Counted from the stretch's first letter, positions 1 to 9,865 are shown. The stretch is DNA of 64,000 nucleotides from Codonopsis lanceolata (GCA_013146195.2 CM028383.1:124001-188000), one strand, 5' to 3'. Numbers and translations are program-made. Notes: a model not told the origin generated them from the letters alone.

Positions 1-30
1 CGACGAAGAATGTATCGAAATGCCACTTAC

Positions 31-536
31 AAAGAATGGTGATGACACCCTCTTTGCCAACTTTCTCCATTGCCTTGGCAATAAGTTCTCCAATTTCTCT
101 TTCTCCATTTGCGATATAGTCCCAACCTATTTAAACAGATCAACAATAAAAGTCACAGCTTAGCACCCTCAAGTAATTTGGCGATAATGATCCGATGAAG
201 CTTAAAAACAAACCTGTGCTATTTCTTCAGATGTGCGATCATCCGAGCTCGCTCTTCAAGTTTGTCACAACAAAGATCAACACCATGGTGATCCCGCGTC
301 TCGATCCATCGTGATTCATTCCAAATGCAACCGACTTACACCCTTCGAATATATTGCACGAGTGAGCACGGCCGCACATGTTGTACCTAAAAAACACCAC
401 CAAAACTTCATATCGCCTTCCATTCTAACACTAAAAGCCTCTTATAGTGGAAACACATCGCTGAATAATTCTATAACAAGAACAAAGTACTCACCATCAC
501 CAAGAATATCATTGGTAGCATTGGCAACTTGCTTTA
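31..536 (-). pseudogene. mitochondrial chaperonin-60 (HSP60/CPN60) gene fragment, three exons
   Basis: Reading the minus strand, three exon pieces match the equatorial part of group I chaperonin. Exon 536-495 encodes KQVANATNDILGDG. Exon 386-214 begins GTTCAAVLTRAIYSKG and ends with a SEEIAQ-like segment. Exon 126-31 encodes [19 protein letters not shown] followed by KEGVITI. Junctions have GT donors (494, 213, 30) and AG acceptors (388-387, 128-127), and the phases join correctly (GD-G|T and AQ|VGT). The wording matches the mitochondrial rather than the plastid paralogue. CPN60 is an ATP-driven matrix folding chaperone. The copy is broken: 1-nt indels shift the frame in the second and third exons, and the exon upstream of KQVAN is missing. 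A roughly 50-bp imperfect repeat of the first exon/donor lies at 535-575. It probably continues beyond position 1. The family is certain; whether it is a captured fragment or a damaged resident gene is not. Confidence 0.8.
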
Positions 537-689
537 CAAAGTACTCACAATCACCAGAATATCATTGGCTCTAAATTATGGAATCCAGAAGCGTAAATTC
601 CCAAAGATGCATAATCAAGCACAAAACAAATTTTACAATGCAACAGCTTCAAAGCGCTTTTTATGAAAACCGGTATCGAAACAAACACG

Positions 690-2020
690 AATATGCGTAT
701 TCTTGAGTATCTGTGCGCACACAAGTGAAATCAAATGAACAAAGTCACAAACAGTGCCTTAATGCAAGAACAACTAAATGTAATGAGCAGTGCAAGAAGC
801 GTAATCTCGATATTTTATGCATATGTGAGCAAGAAAAGCTTTCAAAGTATTTTAAAAGTTAGTCAACTGCACTAGTAACATCCAATGCTAGCTTCGAAAA
901 CTTCATACCAATGTCATCTCCCACCGATGAAGACACGCTTAGCTGAAAACTTGGCATAGTTTCAAACAGTATAGTTGCCGTTTAGTAACAACAACTATAC
1001 GCATTTTGTAGACGTAAGTGAACTCCTTCCCCCTCCTCCTTTATCCGGGCTTGGGACCGGCAATGAAATGCTATACATAGCAATTACATTGGCGGAGTTA
1101 AAAAGGGGTTAGTTATATCTAAGTGGTGCATACATCATTAAAAAGCAATTATATATATAGAATACAAAATCAACAGGATGTCTTGTTCTTGACACATAAC
1201 ATAAATGTCCAAAATAAGTCTTTAACATAGATTAATCAAAAGTGATGAGATCTTTAGGCCATGCGATCTGCATTCCCAACCGCATCCTCGACAATGACAT
1301 GTGTGAGTTAGGCCTAACCAGTGAAGCCTTGGGATCTAATGCCACAACCACCCAAACTTTCCAAGCATCCTTTCCTAAGGGAACGTGGTGCACCAAAGCT
1401 TCAGGATCTGTAGATGCAACTTTCCCTTCTGCAACAACCATCTTTTGCCAATTGAATAGTTTGCATTTACGACCAACATCGTCATTAATGGGAACAACTC
1501 TTGAATTTAAATTAGTACAACCATGAACGTTGGAGCTACCATTTTGTGAAGGTGGAGTGGTTGTATTTTCATTCACATTACCCCGTGAATGCTGAGAGAG
1601 TGTGTTAGCATTCCCATTAACCTTTGAAGCCAAATTCTGAGGACAAACACATATTAACATTTAAAATGACAATTTAAAATAACTCTCCAAAACAATGAGG
1701 ATCATGGTAGAACACTTGCCTGCATGACCAGATTTTTCAGGAACTCCACCTGGTTCGTCAACTCTGAAACCTGGGTTAGCCTTCATTATGAATGACTAAT
1801 AGCAATCAATGTGCACTTCATTATGAATGCTAGAGGAAAAAAGTTAAACATAAAGATGAGATCAGTTTGGGAACCGCAGAAGTGCATCTGTAGTTACTTT
1901 GTGCTACATAAGTAAAACTAGCAAGTGTGAATTGAAATAAAACCTTTTAATTACCGCTTTCGTTGCAAAAGGCTTTGATGTGAGCGCTCCTAGCTACAGG
2001 GCATATATCGATTACATTCC
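690..2020 (-). mobile_element. internally deleted CACTA (En/Spm) derivative
   Basis: About 690-1770 aligns with 32350-33398, and about 1800-2020 aligns with 38857-39080. Only occasional substitutions are visible over 1050-1770. The roughly 5.4 kb lying between these blocks in the second copy, which encodes most of both transposase proteins, is absent here. Only the last exon of the transposase_24-type protein remains (1232-1660). At the junction the 14-bp string cttcattatgaatg (1781-1794) repeats a string found again at 1816-1829, so the break carries templated filler. The result is a non-autonomous element that would need transposase from elsewhere. Confidence 0.75.
1232..1660 (-). pseudogene. 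C-terminal exon of an En/Spm transposase_24-type protein, orphaned
   Basis: This 142-codon open stretch is nearly identical to the terminal exon of the intact copy at 32855-33283. The tail differs by a few residues (SLSRMRLGMQIAWPKDL here, SLIEDAVGSTIAWPKDL there). The motif KDAWKVWVVVALDPKASL is typical of the C-terminus of plant Ptta/En/Spm-type transposon proteins. The coding part probably starts at the AATTTGGCT acceptor rather than at the first ATG, because the same AG|AATTTGGC junction joins an upstream coiled-coil exon in the intact copy. Here almost all of that upstream protein is deleted, so the exon cannot give a functional product. Confidence 0.7.
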
Positions 2021-2059
2021 TTCTAGTATTAATACTCATGAGCTAATACGGTGTCAAAA

Positions 2060-2349
2060 ATCTGAAGTGCAAAGTCGAATGCGGAGGTATGCCGACGAAG
2101 AGCGGATGCCATGGGAATTTCGTGTCAATGTGTAGCCGAACCTGTTCGAAGGATGAAGATGCATCCTACCTTTTCACGCCAATTTTGAAGCCTTTTTCGT
2201 GAGAGTCGATTGCGGAGAAACCGCAGCTAAGGACCGATTTTCTTATGCAATGGAAAGGAGAAGGTGTGGCAGATGCTACATGGAAACGGGATGTGACTTT
2301 GTGGCAGTTTGAAGATCAGGTTGATCTTATTGGCATGAACGTCCGATGA
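2060..2349 (+). pseudogene. Ty3/gypsy pol 3' end (integrase C-terminus plus chromodomain) relic
   Basis: Frame-shifted pieces match the tail of a plant chromodomain-bearing Ty3/gypsy polyprotein. RMRRYADEERMPWEFRVNV corresponds to the post-integrase GPY/F lead-in, and MHPTFS is the conserved MHPTFHV box. Positions 2236-2349 read DFLMQWKGEGVADATWKRD and end in FEDQVDLIGMNVR before TGA. The last piece is a chromodomain: aromatic W-K-G core, then the TW box. The stop is followed by sequence resembling an untranslated tail and LTR. At least one in-frame stop and several shifts are present. It sits in filler found in this copy of the duplicated segment but absent at the matching place in the second copy (39081-39483). 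Confidence 0.7.
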
Positions 2350-2949
2350 GGACATCGGACTCTCCTAGTGGGGGAGAGTTTGTAAGCACTTAGGGGTTGA
2401 GTGCAGCCATGGCATGAGCGGGGCATGTCATGGCATTGTGTTGGCATTGTGTTGGGCAGTGACAATGTAAGTTATAGCTGCGATGGACGGAAACAATGAC
2501 ATAGATCATGCGGGGCAGAAACTGAATTAGCAACGGGCTGGCTGAATATTGGTTATTGGCAGATTCAGGTTGCTAGCAATGTTCAGGATGCTGGCAGGAT
2601 TCAGGATGCTGGAGATTCAGGTTGTGGACTGTTGTACAGTTCACAAGCAAGATGGATAGTTGATCGAATCGATGCCGAGGCAAGCATTTCGCAGGTGGTT
2701 GACGCTTTAGGACATAAATCGCCACAGATCCGCGCACCACTTGTCCCCAGCTTTATGGGCGCTTGTTGGTCCGTTGTTCACCATTTAAATAGTTCGTAAA
2801 CCTGCTTTTGTTGTATGCACTCGGGCGTGAGTTAGCCTTACAAAACAAAGGTGTATTCCTTAGTATTATGCAAGAATATAAGGTTGGGTTTAATCCTGTA
2901 ATTGCTGGCTGCTTTGTTGTTTCCTTTGCTGTGAGTTATCATTAAGTTT
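2350..2949. other. probable gypsy 3' untranslated/LTR remnant, no gene
   Basis: No coding signal is visible. The stretch follows the gypsy stop codon and contains a purine-rich run (gtgggggagagtttg, about 2370) that could be a polypurine tract. Low-complexity repeats of gttggcattgtgttgg and of gattcaggttgctgg type follow. It ends where homology to the second copy resumes (gtgatcatattta, about 2950). The LTR assignment is by position only. Confidence 0.35.
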
Positions 2950-2959
2950 GTGATCATAT

Positions 2960-3245
2960 TTATACTACTAATGATTCTCAAAATTCTCATGAAAGTCCTA
3001 CACTTTTTGATGAGTCTATATCTTTGCATCTCTCACTGAAAGTACTACTGAGTTTACATGTGATAATTCAAGGACTGTTAGAACCAAAACTCTTCCTGTT
3101 AGGTTTAAAAATTATACAGGGCAGCCTAGTACTCTTTGCAATGTCAGTGCATCTGCTCAAATTTCTTGCTACAACTCATATTTCCACAACAGAAGAGCCT
3201 ACAGATTTATTTACTAAGGCTCTCTCTCTGTTCCTGAATACATAA
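2960..3245 (+). pseudogene. Ty1/copia pol relic, internally deleted
   Basis: The segment reads TKTLPVRFKNYTGQPSTLC, resembling the basic linker between integrase and reverse transcriptase in copia polyproteins. Shortly afterwards it reads TTEEPTDLFTKALSL, matching the conserved P-x-D-L-F-T-K-x-L box at the end of copia RNase H. The reverse transcriptase between them is missing. The same relic, with small indels, lies at 39500-39790, so it predates the duplication that produced both copies. Confidence 0.55.
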
Positions 3246-3445
3246 ATTGGTTAATAGCTTCCTCTTATCTATTTTTTTTGGCACCATTCATTTTCAGTAC
3301 AATTACTTCATGTTTTTGTCAAAAATCCACTTAATGAGACACCAAAGAGCAAAAAGCTTAAAATTTTCTTAATATAAATAGATTTCCAGGACACAAAATA
3401 TGTATTGCTTATCACATTTAAAGGACTACAGTCCAATGCAATCAG

Positions 3446-3541
3446 GTACTGGGAGGTTTTGATACACTAAACTATGCAACTAAAAGGGAGTGGGCTACTG
3501 CTCAAGATGGCACTCAAATTCCTATATCGATTGTCTACCCT
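3446..3541 (+). pseudogene. oligopeptidase B / prolyl oligopeptidase family fragment
   Basis: Thirty-two codons in one frame read VLGGFDTLNYATKREWATAQ followed by DGTQIPISIVY. This is the conserved junction between the beta-propeller and the alpha/beta-hydrolase domain in plant S9A serine peptidases. There the sequence runs from an L-G-G-F-D strand to the E/K-W-A-x-A-x-D-G-T-x-I-P segment that opens the catalytic domain. The propeller and the catalytic Ser-Asp-His region are not present, so this is an isolated exon-sized fragment. The preceding ag at 3444-3445 could be an acceptor. A second copy lies at about 39983-40075 with an in-frame 3-bp loss. Finding the same fragment in both copies of a transposon-associated segment suggests capture by a mobile element. 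Confidence 0.7.
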
Positions 3542-3839
3542 ATTATTCAGTTGGTTGCTGCTAAAGCCCTTGAGAAACTGCTCAAGATGGCACTCAAATT
3601 CCTATACATTTTATTAACTTATATTACTTTAGGATATTAAATTTTAATCTCTGAAAGAATATTAAGAAACTATCACTAACATCTCTTAAAATTTCGTAAG
3701 AACAAGTAAGTTTTTATGAATCTTTGGTCAAAGTATAATTAAGTTGATCAATAGAAGTTAAAGCGAGACTATTTTTATTGGGATGGGCAGAGTATTATTT
3801 ATATCATCTATTGCATCTGACTGGCCATTTGGGAGGGAA

Positions 3840-4240
3840 GAGTTCAGTAGATGAAGGTGATGGATGCAATATACTTTCGTGTCAGTTGAAAACGAAGAAA
3901 CATTAAATGCTTGTTGGGCTATTAATGACTTTTATTTTGAAAGAAAAAATAGTAGAGCAATGAAGGTGCCAACCTATTTCTCAGAGGAGTCGATCTTTGG
4001 GGAGGCCATCGTTCTCGGACTACCTTTTCGGAAGTGGTGCTGCTACAAGCAATCACCGAGAACTCGTGAAAGAATATGCTAATGTCCCTTCTTAGAAGTC
4101 TCTCGCCGAGAATGCACCGCCAATACGCCTCTTCAAAAGTCTGCATACGCTCCAGAACCGGTCAATAACAGGATGCAGATTCCATCTGTTGCTGGTGCGC
4201 AAGACAGTAAGAAAAACAATTACTTCAGGGCAGATGGTCA
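3840..4240 (+). pseudogene. unidentified host coding fragment, copy 1
   Basis: I do not recognise this gene. The best frame reads SLGRPSFSDYLFGSGAATSN then HRELVKEYANVPS before a TAG; shifted frames continue with SVAGAQDSKKNNYFRADGQN. The composition (Ser, Pro, Gln, Asn and Lys rich) suggests a disordered region of a nuclear or regulatory protein, but that is a guess. The homologous copy at 40360-40900 extends further. Both copies carry different frameshifts. It lies directly after the oligopeptidase B fragment in both places, so the two fragments moved together. Confidence 0.4.
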
Positions 4241-4363
4241 GAACTGTGGCAACTTGTTTCATAATTCAACTTGTTTCATAATTTTGTTGACTTCATTGAA
4301 TACGATATTCACTTCAAATTAAAAAACTAAAAATTATTTTATAAATTTGACAAAGATCTTACA

Positions 4364-5262
4364 ATCCTGCAAGGTGTTCTTGATTTACTTCCCATGGGGG
4401 AAAAGGCTAGCAAAACTATTCCCATAGGATTTTACTTCAGTTTGCTTGCTAGATCTATCGAACTTGGTTTAACAGACAACTGTAAGGCGAAGTTGCAAAA
4501 TCAAATTGCAGACTGTTACATTTGGCTCAGTGGAAGATTTTTCCAAAGATAGAGATGGCTACAAAGGAAAGTATATTTTCGACAAATGTGTCGCTCAACA
4601 TGGAGTCAAACAACACTCCTTTGACTAGTAGTTCAATTGTTGCGTAACTATGGGATATGTATCTCGTTATAGTAGTTGGCGATCCAAGAATGGTTCCTAA
4701 GAGGTTCATGGATCTCATCCAAATTGTGCCAATTTCTAGCAAAGTAACCATGACCATCTATACGAGCATTGAACACTTTTTTACGTGTAAACCCCTATCA
4801 CAGCTTCATCAATTCCTTTCCACCATTAGGTAAAGAATTCATTTATTTTATTACCGCACACCATTATCCTAATTGGCGCTTGATTTCATATATTTTAGGT
4901 GCACCGGAGTTGTCACAAGATGAGAAAGGAATGGTATGCAAATACCGAACCGCCGAAACTATCACAAGAGGTATGCGTTGAAGCAAAGCGGTAATGAGTT
5001 GATGCCACTGCGATTGATTGTGCAGCACTTTTTGTTCAAAGAACTAAGTACACACCAAGCTTTTAAAGAATGTTCAGACTCGTTTAGGTATGTACATTGT
5101 GGAGAGTTCTCGGGAAGCCTTTCAAGCTCGAGATATGCAAACTCTAGAAGCCAGAATCTGGTAGAGAGTCCGTATGTTGATGGAGAAGAAACTAGAAGTA
5201 GACCACTCAGCTTCTTCTTGCAGAGAAAGACTCGCCGTAAATCAATTGTCAAAGAAAGAATA
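4364..5262 (+). pseudogene. NPH3-domain (BTB/POZ-NPH3 family) gene relic
   Basis: Several blocks match the NPH3 domain of plant phototropic-response proteins, which act as adaptors of CUL3 ubiquitin ligases. At 4364-4490 it reads LLPMGEKASKTIPIGFYFSL and continues LARSIELGLTDNCKAKL. At 4640-4770 it reads LWDMYLVIVVGDPRMVPKRF. At 4900-5080 it reads APELSQDEKGMVCKY, PKLSQEVCVEA and NELMPLRLIVQHFLFKEL in shifting frames. A plausible 70-bp intron (GT at 4830, AG near 4899) splits the second and third blocks. The BTB domain is absent. In-frame stops (for example TAA after IVA near 4645) and at least two frameshifts make it non-functional as written. It runs directly into an NPF transporter exon at about 5263. 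Confidence 0.8.
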
Positions 5263-5527
5263 TGAATCCACAAGCTTCGGAATCTTGAACAAGAGCCGAC
5301 GCAGGGTTCAAGCATTTGAGATAATGGCAATAGCGGCGGTTGGGAACAATCTCATAACATATGTGATAAATGAGATGCACTTTTCATCGCATCAAAGTCA
5401 AGCAAACATGGTGACAAACTTTATTGGAACTATCTTCATCCTTGCTCTCCTTGGGGCTATCTCTCTCCGATTCTTATCTTGGTTGCTTCGGACCATGCTC
5501 ATCTTTGGTTTTGTTGAACTTTACGTA

Positions 5528-5559
<32 letters not shown>

Positions 5560-7057
5560 AATACACACACACTTGAGACCACCTCATGCTTAATAAGGCC
5601 AAAGTTCTAAAACTGGACCACCCTCTAGATAGAAATTACACATGTACTTGATTGATATTACTATCCTCATGGTGATCTCTTATATCAAGATTTTCACTCA
5701 AAAGTGGCTCAAGAATGTATGAGAAAAGATAAGCGAAGACCTGAGTACTAATTACATTCTCTAGCAAGGAAAGAATAATACCAAAAAAGCGACACAAACC
5801 AAGACCAGAATATCATACCATGCACAGATGAGTACAATCGACGTGTGCTATTTAGTAGTCTTAGAAGTACACTTCACGAAAAATGATGAAATAATTAATG
5901 ACAATAACAAACACAAGTCAATACAACCTTACCCAAATGTACACTTTTTTATATTGTAAAATGCAATGGTAATTAATTTTATGTTTTGAAATTTTTTACA
6001 GGGTTTCATACTACTGTCAGTCCAAGCCCATCTTCCGCAACTAAAGCCACCCAAGTGCAACATGCTAACCGATGGAGACCAATGTTTGGAGGCAAAAGGT
6101 TTTAAAGCCTTGATATTTTTTGTGGCACTTTACTTGGTGGCACTAGGGAGTGGCTGTGTCAAGTCAAACATGATTGCCCATGGTGCTGACCAATTCAAGA
6201 AGGATGACCCAAAGCAATTCAAGAAGCTCTCTACCTACTTCAATGCTGCCTACTTTTCCTTCTCCATGGGTGAACTCATTGCTCTAACGCTACTCGTGTG
6301 GGTCCAAACCCATTCCGGGATGGATATTGGGTTCGGGGTCTCATTGCGCCATGGCAATGGGCTTGATCAGCTTAGTTGGTAGTACACTGTTTTACAGTAA
6401 CAAACCTCCTCAAAGAAGCATCTTAGCCCCTATTGCTCAAGTAAGATTTATCAAACTCTATGAATCAATTTAATTATTTCTTAGTATCCAAATTAAATTA
6501 AATAATATGAAAAAGGCTACCAATTTCCCATCTCTATCTTGTACTTGTGACAATTATAAAACTCTATGTGGTGGACCTAATGGGTAGTTTAATATTTTTA
6601 TTCATGCCAATTGGAATTAAAATTGTTGAAGATACTTGAAATATTTAATTTAATTAGTGATTACTGTTTGATTCTGCTAATTATGCATGCAATCTTGTTT
6701 CTTTGTGCTGCTTAAAATAAAATAATAATCCCTTTTCCTTGTCAACACGATCTCAAAAAAGCTTAGTGTTAATCTGTCTTCTTAATTTGGAACATTTGAT
6801 ATATCAAATGATTTTCCTTACTTTCTGATCCACTTTCATTTTCTCCTTTTCTTATTCTACCTTTTTATTTGTTTATTTTTCTTACTAAATTTCTCGGGTT
6901 ATATACTCGTCGGGTTTTTGTTTGCTGCTATTTTAAAGCGGAACCACGTGTCTCCATCGGATCCCAAAATGCTTCACGGAAGCCAAAAGAAGGTTCCAAA
7001 TAGCAGTGCCCCCACATCACATGATTCTGCGAATCTTTGTCATACGGATAGGTTCAG
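5263..7057 (+). pseudogene. NPF (NRT1/PTR family) transporter fragment, NPF4-like, N-terminal half
   Basis: Three exon pieces of a proton-coupled NRT1/PTR transporter are visible. Exon one ends at 5535 and includes FEIMAIAAVGNNLITYVINE, then VTNFIGTIFILALLG and RTMLIFGFVEL; its GTAAGC donor joins in phase 0. Exon two runs from 6002 to about 6440 and includes GFILLSVQAHLPQLKPP, FVALYLVALGSGCVKSN and AYFSFSMGELIALTLLVWVQ. Exon three runs from about 6912 to 7057 and includes NHVSPSDPKMLHGSQKK and HTDRFR before a GT donor. The wording resembles NPF4-clade proteins, whose members carry nitrate or abscisic acid; substrate cannot be inferred here. Indels interrupt exon one (near 5460) and exon two (before AMAMGLISLV at 6349). 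The following exons are missing, so about half the protein is lost. Confidence 0.85.
5533..5559. repeat. (CT)n microsatellite in the NPF intron
   Basis: Thirteen and a half CT units, followed by a short CA run, lie just after the exon-one donor of the NPF fragment. Confidence 0.95.
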
Positions 7058-7924
7058 GTAACTTTGAAAATCATCAAACTTGATGTCACTTAAGTTAGTC
7101 TTTGCTGGTTAAAAGCAATTTCATCAACTAGATTGAGTTTGGATCAAATAATCAAACACCTTATGGGCATTAAAAAAACACATAATTACTAACAGTAGGT
7201 TGAAAAATATACTCCTGGAGAAATTGATTTCTAAACACACAAAAATAGGTTGAATCATCCACCAAAAATTGCACAAAATACAGAGGAACAAAAGAAGAAT
7301 TTTTTGAATCAAAATTAACATGCCTTTTTGTTTAAGTGTAAAACTCCTAATTAACAAACAAACAAACGTGACAATTAAAGCCACAAGAACAAATAAATAG
7401 TAGGTATTGGAATTACCGAATAAGAGTCTAGAAGAAAGATACGGTGAGGACCCAATTTGGCGCAGAGACGGCAATGGAGAGTGGAGGAGACGGCAAGGGA
7501 GGAGACGGCGGCGGCGGCGGCCGCGGCGGCAGAACGGTGAGAAGCATAAACAGGAAGTTGCGTGGTTATATATGGTCCTCTTTCCCTCTTTGACGAACGC
7601 GAATGGGGAATTAGGGCTTTGGTTAGTTTAGGATAGGGTCCTTGGAATGATTGTGGAGAACTTGCGGTGGAGGTTGGGAGCGATTATGGAGAACTTGTTG
7701 GGGAGGTCGGGTAGCAAGAGAGAGAATGGAGTCTACGTTGAGTGTGGAAGAGGAAAGAGAGAGCGAGGTAGTCTGCGTCTGCCTCTGTATTTGACTTTGC
7801 GTTTGTTGGGTGGGGGAATTAGTCAATTAGACCGCAGAAATCATCCCGCCAATATTTTTCATTGTTTTTTTTTGGGTGAGCAACACAATCACAACGTTTC
7901 TTGCAAGCGTTGTAAACGAATGAT
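7058..7924. other. non-coding, with a GC-rich purine block
   Basis: No protein match was seen. 7440-7560 is a GGA/GGC-rich block (gacggcggcggcggcggccg) in otherwise AT-rich DNA. 7640-7780 repeats ggagaacttg-type words. It lies just inside the CACTA terminus and could be an element leader or promoter region; that is inference. Confidence 0.4.
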
Positions 7925-8174
7925 CTTGTAAGCTCCTAAGGCCGGAATCATTAAACAACGTTTAGAAAAAACAACGCCGTAGAAAACCACATTTCTACAA
8001 CAACGTTTTTAAACGTTGTATAAAAATGTTAACACGGCGTTTATTTTTGAAAGCGTTGTGAATAATAAATAGACAACGTCGATTTAAAAAACGCTGTCTA
8101 AATGAACTTTTAACAACGTTTTTTGTAAAAACGTTGTTAATAAAACGTTGTAAATAGGTGTTTTTGTTGTAGTG
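7925..8174. mobile_element. CACTA-type right terminus with subterminal repeats
   Basis: The last 14 bases (8161-8174) are tttttgttgtagtg, the reverse complement of CACTACAACAAAAA. This is identical to the left terminus at 24710. Inside it lie repeated words aacaacgttt and aaacgttgt in both orientations, the usual subterminal transposase-binding array of En/Spm elements. The bases just outside are cta. The matching left end is not in the window. Confidence 0.75.
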
Positions 8175-8177
8175 CTA

Positions 8178-9302
8178 GGCTTTTATTCCTTTCTATCTCG
8201 GAAAGTCCAAGATCCATTAAATTATTTTGATCATCTTAAATCAGCATCTTTGCCTTATTCCTTTCTTCTTGTTCCTCTTCTTCATCTTCATCTTCATCTT
8301 TTGAATCATCCGAACTTTCTCTCTCTATTTCTCCCTTGCCATTTGTTAACTCTTGGTTTCCTTCACTAGAACCATCACCAATATCTGGCCTTGAAGGTTG
8401 AGATGGGTTCGAAGAGGAACACTCCACTCTATTAATTACAGAATCCACTTTCACCTCTCAAAGTTCTTTGGGGTTCTTCTATGCCCATGCACTTTTATCA
8501 ACCACATCATTTGTTGGACCAGTCCTTGAAAAAGCGCGTGTCCTTGTCCTCAACACTAGTAGATGCGGTCTTGTTTGCTTCCCTCTTTGGCAATTAAGAG
8601 TCGTCTACACGTGGTCTCGGTGAAGAGCTACCCTTTGTATCAATGGCAATATCATTTTCAACAATCTTAAGGTTCCTGCACGAAACACCACCGTTCTTCT
8701 TCTCATCTTCTTTAGATTTTTTGATTTTTCTGTGATCAATTACCAAAAAGAATCTATGAACAACACAAGCGAAGATAAAAATGGCATGAATAGCGGAACA
8801 GTGAATTGAATTTTATGCCTACAATTTTATGTCACATATATATGTGTATTTATGTTGGCGAAAAAAACAAAAAATGTTCATCAATAATGGGGATGATTAA
8901 TAACAAACATTTCTCACATGGTTAATTGTTTCCACATGATCCACAGTATTTAGTTATATTTCTCATATTAATTGTATTTTGTCTAGATTGCTTTCATTGT
9001 AGTAAATTCATTGGACCATATAGCCCTCATAGTGTATAAATATATGGAAATGACACTTCAATAACGATTTTTTTTCTCCTTTCACCTTAAATGTTTATAT
9101 TTACAATAATACATTCAAGGATTGCATTAAAGAGAAACTTACTAACCTGTGGTTTTACAGAATCACCATCATGAGATGGGGTAGCCCCCAATTCCCCTGT
9201 CTGTATATGTGCCTTTTCAGGCAAGGGAACAGCCAATGCTTCGGAGGATGATTCCTCAAATGAAACAGAAACATTGGATGTCAGGTCCTTCTCAATTCTC
9301 AT
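8178..9302 (-). pseudogene. broken unidentified gene with acidic C-terminal tail
   Basis: Minus-strand coding-like blocks share one orientation. At 9302-9153 one reads KDLTSNVSVSFEESSSEALA and ends KPQ at a GTTAGT donor. At about 8735-8600 one reads KKNGGVSCRNLKIVENDIA, then SSSPRPRVDDS and a TAA. At 8590-8210 pieces such as KREANKTASTSVEDKDTRF are followed by a Ser-rich stretch and a run of about 20 Asp/Glu. I do not recognise the family; acidic, charged tails of this kind are common in nuclear proteins. One in-frame stop and at least one frameshift are present. The block ends at a CACTA terminus at 8174, so the element probably removed or interrupted its 3' end. Confidence 0.4.
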
Positions 9303-9865
9303 GGATGCTTTGGTTGCTAATCATCAAGGGGGGACGGGGGTGAGTTTTAGCTTCTTCTTTTCTTACCAAGTAATCAAGAATAAGTCAAATTCTGCGTCTC
9401 AAAAAAATCTTTGAATTTGGATCACAAATTATGGGAAAAAGCTTTCTTGGGCTGATCGCTTTCATAAATCGCCAAGCGAGTTAATTTCTACAACTGCTGA
9501 CCGCTCCAACAAGCTTGGCCATTCCTCGGATTTAGTTCGGTTCGGTTCTACTACACCTTTTGTTATACTACACCTTTGTGTTAGGTGTTAGCAAACACAA
9601 TCATTACACACATCCATCTTCATTCAAAGTTCAAGCAACACACGCACGCACAAACCAAAAAAATCAAATACCAATCCAGAAATCCTCCATGAACTATTAA
9701 CAGTTGATGCAAATTAATGTATTGATAAAAAAAATTATAACTAAAAGTCTTCATAAAAAGAAAAACAAAATTCCAAAGAGTTTGACATTGTGTAACGCTA
9801 ATCGACATATAGTGTAAAAGTAGAACTAGCTATCTAGGCCTAAACTAATTGTCTTCCTTCAATTC
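9303..9865. other. intergenic, no gene seen
   Basis: This is AT-rich sequence with a short local repeat of ctacacctttt near 9550-9585. Nothing else is recognisable. It separates two minus-strand genes. Confidence 0.4.

Noticed and set aside
8178..8369. Leu/His-rich plus-strand peptide
   Set aside because: It is the antisense of the Asp/Glu run of the minus-strand gene fragment.
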